33,970 nt of DNA from Pirellulales bacterium (GCA_035656635.1 DASRSD010000174.1:1-33970); one strand, 5' to 3'; shown: positions 7,365-15,965, numbered from the stretch's first letter. Made by a program: numbers and translations. Notes: generated by a model not told the origin, from the sequence alone.

Positions 7365-8024
7365 TTATTTTGCGCTTTTGACAGCAATTTTGAGATCGTG
7401 AATCAATCGGTTTTTAATCCGATGCCGTTCGGCCAAATCTGGCGCTCGCAACGCCGATGATGGGTGATAGGTCGCAATCACGAAGTGCGCCAATGGAGAG
7501 GACATCAATTTACCCAGGTGCTGCGTTAGCCTAAAATTACGATCAAACACTGTCTGCGCTGCAGTCGCGCCTAGACAGACTATAGTGCGCGGGCGAACCA
7601 CTTCAATTTCCGCTTCTAACCAGGGGCGACAGGCCCGAATTTCGCGCATGCTAGGTTTCGTATGCAACCGCCGTTTGCCACGCTGTTCCCATTTAAAATG
7701 TTTTACCGCATTGGTCAAATACACTTCGCTACGAGCGGCGCCCGCTGCTTCCAGGCACTGCACAAGTAATTTTCCGGCCGGACCCACAAAAGGCTTTCCT
7801 TGGCGATCTTCTTGATCGCCCGGAACTTCGCCAATGATCATCAGGCGCGCTTGAGCAGGCCCGCTGCCAAACACCGTTTGGGTGGCATGACGGAACAGCT
7901 CACAACCCCGGCATCCCTGGGCCGATTCGCGTAGCGATTTCAACGAAAAGTGCGACGGCAAAAACTGTATGGCCGAATCGTGAAGTTTCGTTGGATCGGC
8001 GCGAGAAAGCGAAGCGAATCGCAT
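7365..8024 (-). CDS. UdgX-type uracil-DNA glycosylase (4Fe-4S, covalent His)
   Basis: This 219-residue glycosylase removes uracil from DNA and, in the UdgX branch of the UDG superfamily, forms a covalent bond with the resulting abasic site through a histidine. Visible signatures are the four cluster cysteines C38, C41, C132 and C150; motif A GEVPGDQED (65-73) followed by GKPFVGPAG; and the UdgX-specific loop GKRRLH with His121, which corresponds to the covalent His109 of the Mycobacterium smegmatis enzyme. NAVKHFKW precedes the loop, ACRPWLEAE follows it, and motif B HPSSALR is at 187-193. These features separate it from ordinary family 4 enzymes. It lies directly upstream of the LigD PE gene and downstream of a DUF3309 gene on the same strand. 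The ATG at 8024 lacks a clear ribosome site. Confidence 0.9.
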   Translation of the reverse strand: MRFASLSRADPTKLHDSAIQFLPSHFSLKSLRESAQGCRGCELFRHATQTVFGSGPAQARLMIIGEVPGDQEDRQGKPFVGPAGKLLVQCLEAAGAARSEVYLTNAVKHFKWEQRGKRRLHTKPSMREIRACRPWLEAEIEVVRPRTIVCLGATAAQTVFDRNFRLTQHLGKLMSSPLAHFVIATYHPSSALRAPDLAERHRIKNRLIHDLKIAVKSAK

Positions 8025-8038
8025 GGGGACGCTCGACT

Positions 8039-8194
8039 CTAAATGCGGCCGGTGAGCAACAGGATTACAAGGATTAGTACAACCAAGCCGAGTCCGCCAC
8101 TTGGATAATATCCCCAGCCCCTGCTATAGGGCCACGTAGGGATGGCGCCCAACAACAATAAAATCAACACGATCAACAAAATTGTGCCAAGCAT
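8039..8194 (-). CDS. DUF3309 family small membrane protein (51 residues)
   Basis: This 51-residue protein has two hydrophobic segments, MLGTILLIVLILLLLGAI and GLGLVVLILVILLLTG, joined by a short loop WPYSRGWGYYPSGG. This two-helix layout, with a W-P-Y-S/H..W-G-Y-x-P-S-G-G loop, matches the DUF3309 family. Function is unknown; it is a predicted inner-membrane protein. The ATG at 8194 is supported by a GAGGAG ribosome site eight bases upstream (8202-8207). The stop lies 14 bases before the UdgX start, so it probably leads the UdgX-LigD transcription unit. Confidence 0.85.
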   Translation of the reverse strand: MLGTILLIVLILLLLGAIPTWPYSRGWGYYPSGGLGLVVLILVILLLTGRI

Positions 8195-8570
8195 ATCGAT
8201 TCTCCTCGGCTAAATGATTTCCCCTCCGTGCCGGTGATCAAAAAATCCGTACTTCAAACAACGGACAAAATGGAACGCAAATTGCGCGCCATTGATGAAT
8301 TGCTCGTTTTCTTGAGAATTGCAATTTCAATAGATCATCTTTGCATGATCAATTCCGCGATGATGGCGGTAACGCTCAGAAAAGAAGGCACATAGTCTGC
8401 CATTCTGGTTGTTCCGAAACCAGTTTGAGTTAGGTTGTGCATGGCCATTGGTTTGCAAATGTTCTTCGCATTGAAGAATCCGTTAGGAGAATGAGGCGGC
8501 ATATTTATTGCGTTTAACAGGGGGCAATCGAACTTGCACGCAACCACGTCCGGTCTACGCCCCAAAGCAA
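8195..8570. other. intergenic region between divergent DUF3309 and DUF4112 genes
   Basis: This region of about 375 bases must hold the promoters of the minus-strand repair block and of the plus-strand DUF4112 gene. I see no convincing -35/-10 pair, terminator, repeat or RNA motif. A minus-strand open frame at 8335-8565 starts with TTG, has no ribosome site and encodes no recognisable protein, so it is not annotated. AGGAG followed by ATG at 8485-8493 on the plus strand opens a frame of only eight codons. Confidence 0.6.
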
Positions 8571-9143
8571 ATGTTATCCGCCCCAGACAATCGTGATGCA
8601 GGTCAAAACCTCTCCGACAACAGAGCCTTTGCCGAGCGCTCTACAACTTTTCATGAAGTAACCGATTCCGATCGTCTCGCACATTTAGAATGGATTGCCC
8701 ATTGGCTGGACGACGGCTTTCAAATTCCTTCCCTACACATTCGTTACGGCTGGGACGCGCTGGTGAAATTAGTTCCCGTAATCGGCGACACCTTGGGCCT
8801 ATTTGCATCGCTATATTTGTTTTGGGCGTTTCGCCGCTTCGAGCTTGCCCGGGTTACTAGGATGCGAATGGCGGTGAATATTGCAATCGATTATTTCGTC
8901 GGCATGATTCCCCTGATTGGCACCGTGTTCGACGTGTTCTGGAAACCGAATGTGTGGAATGTGGAGTTGCTGCGGCGTCATTTATCCGTGACAACTTGGG
9001 ACCAGGCACGTCGAGCTCGACGAAGCGATTTGTGCTATGTAATTGTTGTTGGTTTAATCGCAGTACTTATTTTGGTGCTTATTGGCATGGGCATCTATTG
9101 GTTGTTAGCTGCCATTGTGCATTGGCTGACACAAAACGTTTAA
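8571..9143 (+). CDS. DUF4112 family membrane protein
   Basis: This 190-residue protein has an N-terminal polar part of about 35 residues and then the DUF4112 core: LEWIAHWLDDGFQIP, IRYGWDALVKLVPVIGDTLG and MIPLIGTVFDVFWKPN. The two P-x-I-G-x-x-x-D repeats sit in hydrophobic helices and are the family hallmark. A final membrane helix, YVIVVGLIAVLILVLIGMGIYWLL, lies near residues 155-178. Function is unknown. The start is uncertain: ATG at 8571 is preferred, while a TTG at 8508 would add 21 residues without similarity. Neither has a strong ribosome site. The PAP2 gene follows after 139 bases. Confidence 0.8.
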   Translation: MLSAPDNRDAGQNLSDNRAFAERSTTFHEVTDSDRLAHLEWIAHWLDDGFQIPSLHIRYGWDALVKLVPVIGDTLGLFASLYLFWAFRRFELARVTRMRMAVNIAIDYFVGMIPLIGTVFDVFWKPNVWNVELLRRHLSVTTWDQARRARRSDLCYVIVVGLIAVLILVLIGMGIYWLLAAIVHWLTQNV

Positions 9144-9282
9144 TAGGCGTAATCTGCCCCGCACACGTGATTGACGGGAGCCGGAAAAAAGCTCTATTCT
9201 TTCAGTCCGCCAAAAGATTTAACCTTAGTAGGTGACCATTCGGACCTTCGTCGACCGCACGCCAACCCAGATCATTTGATCG

Positions 9283-9960
9283 ATGAATATCAGCCGGTTA
9301 CTCTTGCAAACGGTGGGCGCGCTATTTCTTTGTGCAGGGTTGGTGACCGTTTCATTCTTCTGCGTCGATTGGCCGGTGGCAGTGTGGGTTCACGAACATG
9401 CGAACGTGGCGCCTAGTTGGTTGCGAAACCCCCCGGATGTTGTTACAGGACTCGTCTACATATCGCCAGTGCTGTTGCTATTGGCTCTGCTAAAGCGATG
9501 GTGGAAGCCATGGCAGCGAGAGGAGGCCCTCGCCATAGCCGGATTTCTCAATATCGTTGTTGCGGCAGCGCTAAAATATTTGCTCAAATGGATTTTTGGC
9601 CGACCTGGTCCTAATATGTGGTTTGGCCAGGGGCATTTTTTGACGGATCAGAGCCAATTCGTTTTTCATTGGTTTCATGGTCATCCGGACGATGGCTTCC
9701 CGTCAGGACACATGGCTATTGTTTGTGCATTGTGTGCGATGGTGTGGGAAACTTGGCCAAAGTGGCGCTGGCTAGCCGTGGGGACGATATTCGTCGCGGC
9801 GATATCGCTGGTGATCACCAATTACCATTTCGTCGGCGACACAATTGCCGGCGGTTGCATTGGTTGGTTGGCCGGTTTATGGACCCTTCGGCGTTCGTTG
9901 CCATGGTTAGGGTTGGCGGAATGCAATTCGCGGGATTCGCTCCAGCGCGCAAATAACTGA
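9283..9960 (+). CDS. PAP2-family membrane phosphatase (lipid phosphatase-like)
   Basis: This 225-residue integral membrane protein with about six helices belongs to the type 2 phosphatidic acid phosphatase superfamily. Visible motifs are the first signature KWIFGRPGP (102-110), the second PSGHM (140-144), and the third HFVGD with catalytic-type His182 and Asp186. The third motif normally reads SR-x5-H-x3-D; here the Arg position is Leu176 (SL-VITNY-H), and the spacing of Lys in the first motif is also off. Substrates of this group include undecaprenyl pyrophosphate and phosphatidate; the true one is unknown. The start ATG at 9283 gives a short cytoplasmic end before the first helix. Confidence 0.85.
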   Translation: MNISRLLLQTVGALFLCAGLVTVSFFCVDWPVAVWVHEHANVAPSWLRNPPDVVTGLVYISPVLLLLALLKRWWKPWQREEALAIAGFLNIVVAAALKYLLKWIFGRPGPNMWFGQGHFLTDQSQFVFHWFHGHPDDGFPSGHMAIVCALCAMVWETWPKWRWLAVGTIFVAAISLVITNYHFVGDTIAGGCIGWLAGLWTLRRSLPWLGLAECNSRDSLQRANN

Positions 9961-10241
9961 CCGATCGATAGTTTTTCCTTGCCGCTTTCGCCTGGTTTGG
10001 CCCAAACGCTTGCTATAGGGATGTGGCTTTGATACGCTACAGCGAAGTCAACCGAAGAGCCTGGTTGAATTCCTGTCTGATTTTGGTTTGCCGATTAATG
10101 GATCGACCCGCTTCGACGGTTGAATTTTCTCGCCGCTTGTTTCCCTACCCATGTCGCATCTTGCGACCGTTTGTTGAAGCTCTCCGTCGCGCTGTGTTGC
10201 CACCACATCAAGTCACATAACGTTGTGTTCAAGGAGAATTT

Positions 10242-10790
10242 ATGAGCCAGCCGAAGTTGATTTCTCTCATTGCCGCCATTGCCCTGTTAAGTCCGCTGTC
10301 GGCATTTGCCCAACGTGCTCGAACGAGTCCGCATGACACGATCAGCACGGTGATCGACGGCGACCGTGTGACGTTGGTTTATGGCCGGCCATATTCAAAA
10401 GATCCGCGCAGCGGCGAAGTTAGAAAAATTTGGGGAAAGCTAGTCCCCTATGGGAAAGCCTGGCGATTGGGCGCCGATGAAGCCACTTTGTTGGTCACTC
10501 AAAAGCCGCTCGAGATCGGCGATACTTCGGTTCCAGCCGGTGCGTACACGCTGTATATGGTTCCCGACGAAAACGGCGCCAAATTAGCGATCAGCCAGTC
10601 GCTTGGCGGCTGGGGAATTCCGGTTGATGAAAAGCACGATTTGGCCCGCGTCGATTTGAAAAAAGAACCGCTCGATAAACCGAATGATCAACTGGCAATG
10701 GCGCTGGAAAAAAATCCCTCGGGCGGAGGCGCGATTAAAATTATGTGGGACGACACGGAGTATTCGGTGCCCTTCACGGTTAAAAAGTGA
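10242..10790 (+). CDS. DUF2911 family exported protein
   Basis: This 182-residue protein has a signal peptide (residues 1-23, cleavage near SAFA-Q) and a single DUF2911 domain: TLVYGRPYSKDPRSG, KIWGKLVPYGKAWRLGADEAT, PAGAYTLYMVPDE and a C-terminal beta strand EYSVPFTVK. The family is a secreted beta-rich domain of unknown function. An AAGGAG ribosome site at 10231-10236 fixes the ATG. The upstream 281 bases (9961-10241) hold no supported gene and should contain the promoter of this operon, although I cannot point to it. The stop overlaps the GTG of the PIG-L gene (GTGA), suggesting translational coupling. Confidence 0.88.
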   Translation: MSQPKLISLIAAIALLSPLSAFAQRARTSPHDTISTVIDGDRVTLVYGRPYSKDPRSGEVRKIWGKLVPYGKAWRLGADEATLLVTQKPLEIGDTSVPAGAYTLYMVPDENGAKLAISQSLGGWGIPVDEKHDLARVDLKKEPLDKPNDQLAMALEKNPSGGGAIKIMWDDTEYSVPFTVKK

Positions 10791-13312
10791 AAATCGCGCG
10801 CTTTTTAGCAGCCGTAGTGGTACTAATGCCCATCCTGCATGGCATCGTCTCGGCGCATGCCGGCGATTCTCCCTCGGGGTTGGCAATACTTCAGCAGTTG
10901 CGTGGCTTTCAGCAGTTGGGCAGTGTGTTGCACATCGCCGCCCACCCAGATGATGAAAATACGCAGCTCATTACGTACTTGGCGCGGGGCCGGCATGTTC
11001 GCACAGCTTACCTGTCGATCACACGCGGCGACGGCGGGCAAAACGTGCTTGGTCCGGAATTCGGCGATGAATTAGGATTGATCCGCACCGAGGAGTTGCT
11101 TTCTGCACGGCGTTTGGATGGTGGCCAGCAATTTTTCACTCGGGCCATCGATTTTGGCTTCTCCAAAGATTACCGTGAAACGCTGCGAATTTGGGATGAG
11201 CAGGCGGTGCTCTCCGACGTGGTGCGCGTGATCCGCACGTTTCAGCCGGATGTGATTATTACTCGGTTTTCTCCGGAAGCCAGCCGTACGCACGGCCATC
11301 ATACTGCGTCGGCTGTGTTGTCCGTCGAAGCGTTTAAACTGGCGGGCGATCCGGCGGCGTTTCCCGAACAACTGAAAGATTTAACGCCGTGGCAACCTAA
11401 GCGATTGTTGATGAACAGCGGTGGCTTTGGGCGCGGCGGGCCGGCTGGAGGGACGCAAGGCAATGCGCCCGGGGGCGGTGCGGAAAATAGCACTGCCGTG
11501 CGAATGGATATTAGCGGCACCGATCCGGTGCTGAATGAATCGTTCGCAGATATTGCGGCACAAAGCCGGGCCATGCATAAAACTCAAGGCTTTGGCAATT
11601 TCGGCGGCGGTGGACGCGGCGGCGCAAGGGTTGAATCATTCCAATTGCTTGCCGGTGAACCAGCCAAGAACGACATTTTTGACGGCGTGGACACCACCTG
11701 GAATCGTATTCACGGCGGCAATGAAATTGGAAAGTTAATTGACGGCATCATTGCCAAATTCAATCCAGCAGATCCCGCGGCAAGTGTGCCCGATTTGCTC
11801 GAATTGCGCAGCAAAGTGAATGCGCAGCCAGCCAGCCGGTTGGTTGACGAAAAACGCCGGCAGCTTGATCGAATTCTTCAGGCTTGCCTGGGACTAACCG
11901 TAGAAACGACAGTGGACCATGCAGAAGTCGTTCCCGGCGAGACCATCGTCCTTCGTCACACAGCCACCATGAGGAGCGATGCTCCGGTCCATTGGCTGGG
12001 CGTTAGGTACCCGAATATTTCAAAAAGCACCGACGAATCCATGGAACTGCATTCTAATCAGCCAGCCGAGCGCAAAATTACGCAAATGATCCCAACCAAT
12101 ACTCCGCTCACTCAGCCGTATTGGTTGCAAGAACCGCCAGGCATTGGATTGTACCATGTGTCGGATGCATCGCTGATTGGTCGGCCAGAGAATCCGCCAG
12201 TGTTTCCGATTGAGCAAATCTTCGAAGTGGGCGAGCAAAAACTTGTTGTCGCCGATGAGCCAGTGGAAATCATTGGCGAATCCGGTAAACAAAAAATGCG
12301 GCGGCTGGAAGTGGTCGCGCCAGTGGCCCTGAGCTTTGATTGCGATGTGCAAAATTTCATTCCTGCCGCTGCACGGCCGGTGCAAGTTCAAGTCACCGCC
12401 ATGCGCGGTAACCTCTCAGGCAAGTTGAAATTGGACGCCCCGTCGGATTGGAAAGTTTCCCCTGAGTCGCAAACATTTGAGCTTCTCAAAATTGGCGAAA
12501 GTGCGAAGCTTTCCTTTACCGTAACGCCACCGGCGCAGGCGACTTCAACGGAAATCATTGCGCAGGCCGAAATAAATGGCGCGACTTTCGACAATCGCCG
12601 TGTGGAAATTCATTACGATCATATTCCCCCACTTTTGCTGCAGCCGGTCGCGCGTCTCAAGGCTGTGGCGCTCGATCTGGCAATTCGTGGGCACACCGTT
12701 GGCTATTTGCCTGGCGCGGGGGATAGCGTGGCGGAATGCCTGGCGCAAATGGGTTACATGGTCAAGCAACTCGCTGCGGCTGATCTTACTGAAGACGGAT
12801 TGCGCGGCCTGGATGCCGTGGTCATCGGCATTCGCGCTTTCAATGTGCGGACAGATTTAGCTCCGCACTTGCCGGCGCTGTTTGCATACTGCGAGTCCGG
12901 CGGCAACGTCATCGTGCAATACAATCGACCAGATGGTATTAAGGCCGATAAGCTCGCCCCGTACGATCTGCGAATTTCCTCGGAGCGTGTGACCGATGAA
13001 CAATCGCCCGTCACGTTTTTGGCGCCCGATCATCCGGCGCTCAACACGCCCAACAAAATTACACAGGCCGATTTCGACGGTTGGGTGCAGGAACGCGGCA
13101 TCTATTTTCCGAATCAGTGGGACGAACATTTCACGCCTCTGATTGCCTGCAACGATCCGGGCGAAGCGCCGCTGAAAGGGGGCATTCTCGTGGCCAAGCA
13201 TGGCCGTGGTTATTTTGTATACACTAGTCTGGATTGGTTCCGCGAGCTCCCCGCGGGCGTGCCCGGCGCCTATCGATTGTTTGCGAATCTGATTTCTTTG
13301 GGTAAAGAATGA
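10787..13312 (+). CDS. large secreted PIG-L/LmbE-family deacetylase with C-terminal domain
   Basis: This 841-residue protein begins with a signal peptide (1-25, ending SAHA). The PIG-L/LmbE zinc hydrolase domain covers about residues 44-300. HIAAHPDDEN (49-58) supplies the zinc-binding His53 and Asp56, and RTHGHHTAS supplies the third metal His. A Gly-rich insertion (about residues 208-230 and 265-285) is present. A middle beta-sandwich region (about 370-600) and a C-terminal ThuA/glutamine-amidotransferase-like alpha/beta region (about 620-835) follow, with no nucleophile Cys obvious. PIG-L enzymes deacetylate N-acetyl-glucosaminyl compounds. The substrate is unknown, but its place ahead of bshB1 and bshA suggests sugar or thiol-conjugate processing. 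GTG start at 10787 overlaps the previous stop. Confidence 0.88.
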   Translation: MKIARFLAAVVVLMPILHGIVSAHAGDSPSGLAILQQLRGFQQLGSVLHIAAHPDDENTQLITYLARGRHVRTAYLSITRGDGGQNVLGPEFGDELGLIRTEELLSARRLDGGQQFFTRAIDFGFSKDYRETLRIWDEQAVLSDVVRVIRTFQPDVIITRFSPEASRTHGHHTASAVLSVEAFKLAGDPAAFPEQLKDLTPWQPKRLLMNSGGFGRGGPAGGTQGNAPGGGAENSTAVRMDISGTDPVLNESFADIAAQSRAMHKTQGFGNFGGGGRGGARVESFQLLAGEPAKNDIFDGVDTTWNRIHGGNEIGKLIDGIIAKFNPADPAASVPDLLELRSKVNAQPASRLVDEKRRQLDRILQACLGLTVETTVDHAEVVPGETIVLRHTATMRSDAPVHWLGVRYPNISKSTDESMELHSNQPAERKITQMIPTNTPLTQPYWLQEPPGIGLYHVSDASLIGRPENPPVFPIEQIFEVGEQKLVVADEPVEIIGESGKQKMRRLEVVAPVALSFDCDVQNFIPAAARPVQVQVTAMRGNLSGKLKLDAPSDWKVSPESQTFELLKIGESAKLSFTVTPPAQATSTEIIAQAEINGATFDNRRVEIHYDHIPPLLLQPVARLKAVALDLAIRGHTVGYLPGAGDSVAECLAQMGYMVKQLAAADLTEDGLRGLDAVVIGIRAFNVRTDLAPHLPALFAYCESGGNVIVQYNRPDGIKADKLAPYDLRISSERVTDEQSPVTFLAPDHPALNTPNKITQADFDGWVQERGIYFPNQWDEHFTPLIACNDPGEAPLKGGILVAKHGRGYFVYTSLDWFRELPAGVPGAYRLFANLISLGKE

Positions 13313-13333
13313 GACATCCGGCAGGCAGATTTG

Positions 13334-13489
13334 ATGATCGATTCGACCGACAACCGGCAAGTTGCAATCGATGACGAGGCAACCGATTTGCCAGCGCTGC
13401 GCACCTGGCCGGCGGTGTATGCGTTTGTGTTAGTCACGTTTGTCGTTTGGGTTGCTCTTTTGACCGCGCTCTCGAGGGCGTTTTTGTGA
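13334..13489 (+). CDS. small single-helix membrane protein (51 residues) upstream of the symporter
   Basis: This is a 51-residue protein with an acidic N-terminus (IDSTDNRQVAIDDEATDLP) and one C-terminal membrane helix (VYAFVLVTFVVWVALLTALS). Its stop TGA at 13487-13489 overlaps the GTG start of the symporter by four bases, the same junction type used elsewhere in this operon, and this supports it as a real gene. It begins 21 bases after the PIG-L stop. Function is unknown; a small accessory subunit of the symporter is a plausible inference, like the short membrane partners of some SSS carriers. Confidence 0.75.
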   Translation: MIDSTDNRQVAIDDEATDLPALRTWPAVYAFVLVTFVVWVALLTALSRAFL

Positions 13490-15192
13490 ACGCACTTGAT
13501 TATGCCGTGCTCTTTTGCGCCATCCTGGGAATTGCGTGTTATGGAACCTGGCGTACGCGTGATCGGCGGACGTTCAGTGCCTATCTCAAAGGCGAAGGAA
13601 AAACGCGCTGGTTTAGCATTGGGCTTTCGGTCATGGCCACGCAGGCCAGCGCCGTGACATTTCTTTCGACGCCGGGCCAAGGCTATGAAAGCGGTCTGGG
13701 GTTTGTGCAACTTTATTTTGGGATGCCGATTGCGCTGGTGATTATTGCGGCGGTGTTCTTGCCGATTTATCGACGGTTGAACCTGTATACCGCCTACGAA
13801 TATTTGGGGCGACGGTTCGATAAGAAAACGCGATTGTTGGGAGCAGCGGTTTTTTTATTGCAGCGCGGACTTGGCGCCGGCATTACCATTTATGCGCCGG
13901 CCATTGTGCTTTCCAGCGTGCTCGGCTGGCGGTTGGACGTAACGATTGTGTGCAGCGGCCTGGTGGTCATTGTTTATACGACCTTGGGTGGCAGCGATGC
14001 GGTGAATATCACGCAGAAGCAGCAGTTTGCCGTGATTATGGCCGGAATGCTGGCGGCCGCTTTTGTGCTGTGCTCAAAATTGCCGTCCGGGCTTTTACTC
14101 AGCGATACCTTCAGCTTGGCCGGCGGATTTCACAAATTGCAGGCTACGAACTATTCGTTTGATCTGAAAGAGCGCTATACGTTTTGGTCGGGCCTGCTGG
14201 GCGGCACGTTTTTAATGCTGGCCTATTTTGGCGCCGACCAATCACAGGTGCAGCGCTACATTTCCGGCGCTTCGCTGCGAGAAAGCCGGCTGGGGCTAAT
14301 GTTCAATGCCGTGTTCAAAATCCCGATGCAGTTTTTCATTCTGCTGTTGGGCGTGCTGCTGTTTGTGTTCTATCAATTTCAGCTGCCGCCGGTGTATTTT
14401 AACCGCGTGGCGTGGCAGCAACGGTTAGAGCACGGTGACCGCCAGCAGCTCAATGCGCTGGAAATGAACTTTAACGCCGCCCACGATGAACAGCAACAGA
14501 ATCTGCAAGCCTGGATCGATGCACGGCATGGGCACGATTCGGATGCGGAAGCTGCGGCCCGCGCCGCTGCGACAGCGGTTCAGCAAAGGATGGACGACAT
14601 TCGCCAAGAAGTCGCCGAGGCCGTCGATCCACGCAAAAAAACGAACCAATCGGATTACGTATTTATCGATTTTATTCTGGATTATCTGCCGCATGGGCTA
14701 ATCGGACTGTTAATCACGGCATTTTTCGCAGCGGCACTATCGGCCAAAGCGGCGGAGTTGAACGCCCTGGCGACCAGCACCACGATCGATTGGTATCGAT
14801 ATCTTATCCGGCCGCAGGCCAGCGACGAGCAATGTTTGCTGGCTTCGAAATGCTTCACCGTGATGTGGGGATTCGTGGCGATTGCCTTCGCACTGTTTGC
14901 GGCCATGTCGGAAAATTTAATTCAGGCAGTCAACATCCTGGGGTCAATTTTTTATCCGGTAATGCTGGGGTTATTCATGGTCGGTTTCTTCATTCGCTGG
15001 GTTGGGGGAACTGCCATATTTTGGGGAGCAATCTTGGCGCAAGTACTTGTGATTGCGCTCTATTTTTCGCTGGAGATTAGTTACGTCTGGTATAATTTGA
15101 TCGGTTGTGTGGTGTGCATGGTGTTCAGCATGCTGTTGCAAATTCCACTCCCTCGGCGGCCTCAACCGATCGGCCCAAATCTCACCCCATGA
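13486..15192 (+). CDS. sodium:solute symporter (SSS family)
   Basis: This 568-residue transporter has about 13 membrane helices. The N-terminal region carries FLSTPGQGYESGLGFVQ and a helix-3 segment around PIYRRLNLYTAYEYLGRRFD, the SSS signature. YTTLGGSDAVNITQKQQF is the conserved helix-5/6 segment. A hydrophilic, charged insertion of about 80 residues (roughly 318-398, Gln/Ala/Arg-rich, likely helical) separates helices in the second half. GTG at 13486 is chosen as start because it overlaps the stop of the 51-residue gene; an upstream TTG at 13447 lies inside that gene. The substrate is unknown. An SSS carrier beside bshB1 and bshA is a recurrent arrangement that I recall from Bacteroidetes. 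Confidence 0.92.
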   Translation: MNALDYAVLFCAILGIACYGTWRTRDRRTFSAYLKGEGKTRWFSIGLSVMATQASAVTFLSTPGQGYESGLGFVQLYFGMPIALVIIAAVFLPIYRRLNLYTAYEYLGRRFDKKTRLLGAAVFLLQRGLGAGITIYAPAIVLSSVLGWRLDVTIVCSGLVVIVYTTLGGSDAVNITQKQQFAVIMAGMLAAAFVLCSKLPSGLLLSDTFSLAGGFHKLQATNYSFDLKERYTFWSGLLGGTFLMLAYFGADQSQVQRYISGASLRESRLGLMFNAVFKIPMQFFILLLGVLLFVFYQFQLPPVYFNRVAWQQRLEHGDRQQLNALEMNFNAAHDEQQQNLQAWIDARHGHDSDAEAAARAAATAVQQRMDDIRQEVAEAVDPRKKTNQSDYVFIDFILDYLPHGLIGLLITAFFAAALSAKAAELNALATSTTIDWYRYLIRPQASDEQCLLASKCFTVMWGFVAIAFALFAAMSENLIQAVNILGSIFYPVMLGLFMVGFFIRWVGGTAIFWGAILAQVLVIALYFSLEISYVWYNLIGCVVCMVFSMLLQIPLPRRPQPIGPNLTP

Positions 15193-15965
15193 GCGCCGCA
15201 CCTGTTATTTGCTTTGGCCAGCAGCCGTGCGGTTTTTTTCCCAGGCGATATTTGTACGCCAAAATCCAAACCGCCCGGCGATTGCAGGCGGAATTGGGCG
15301 GCAAAATTGTGTACTTTTGCCACGACAGCGACCACGATCCGCGCGAAACCAAAACCACATTGCGGCATCGCATGTTCGGCGACGCGGCCGATTTCAACTT
15401 CGAGTTTGAGAATAAGGTACAAAAGAAGTATTCGCCTTTGTATTTAAAACGGATTCCCGAAAATTGGCGGCCGCACATGGCGCGAATTTTGAGCGAATAC
15501 GTGGATGCCAGCTTGTTCGACATGTTCGAACAAACTGTCGCCAAGCACGCAGCCGATTTCTGCCTGGAAATCTATAGCCAGATGGGATTGCTACACGGCA
15601 TTCAAGTGGTCCGTTCCAGTGATCCTAAGTTTCGTCGCGCTGCCTGCGAAATTTCCGATTTTTTTGTCGATGTGCCCTATGAAGGTGAAATTGTGCGGGC
15701 CCGCTGCATTGACGGCGCGCTCAAACTGCATAAAGGGGGAGATTCGTTCATCACCTTGCCAGAAATGCCATTTCGCACCGATCAGGTCAGTCCTGCTCGA
15801 GATGCGCGGCTGCGATGGATGCAATCGGTGATTCATTGCACGCATTATGTGGCCGGCGCGAGCGAAAAGTTATATCTCCATCGCGACGATGCACCCGAAA
15901 TACAGTATGTTGAACGAGACTTTATTGAGCGATGCGAAGAGGCCTATGTCGAACTCGACAATTAA
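15189..15965 (+). CDS. short BshC-like protein (candidate bacillithiol cysteine-adding enzyme)
   Basis: This 258-residue protein lies between the symporter and bshB1; its ATG overlaps the symporter stop (ATGA), and its end overlaps bshB1 by 20 bases. The N-terminus reads VICFGQQPCGFFPRRYLYAKIQTARRL and then VYFCHDSDHDPRETK. This parallels the BshC core, where a VVTGQQ-x-G-x-F-x-G-P segment leads to a KI helix and an E/D-DHD-x-x-E motif. GQQ is at residues 10-12, HDSDHD at 45-50 and Glu53 after it. Typical BshC is about 540 residues with a long coiled coil; that part is missing here. BshC performs the last step, adding cysteine to GlcN-malate. The BshC link is an inference from motifs plus position. 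Confidence 0.6.
   Translation: MSAAPVICFGQQPCGFFPRRYLYAKIQTARRLQAELGGKIVYFCHDSDHDPRETKTTLRHRMFGDAADFNFEFENKVQKKYSPLYLKRIPENWRPHMARILSEYVDASLFDMFEQTVAKHAADFCLEIYSQMGLLHGIQVVRSSDPKFRRAACEISDFFVDVPYEGEIVRARCIDGALKLHKGGDSFITLPEMPFRTDQVSPARDARLRWMQSVIHCTHYVAGASEKLYLHRDDAPEIQYVERDFIERCEEAYVELDN

Noticed and set aside
8335-8565. 76-residue minus-strand frame between DUF3309 and DUF4112
   Set aside because: TTG start, no ribosome site and no family features.
10023-10220. 65-residue open frame upstream of DUF2911
   Set aside because: No ribosome site, unlikely composition and no recognisable family; it lies in the region expected to hold the operon promoter.
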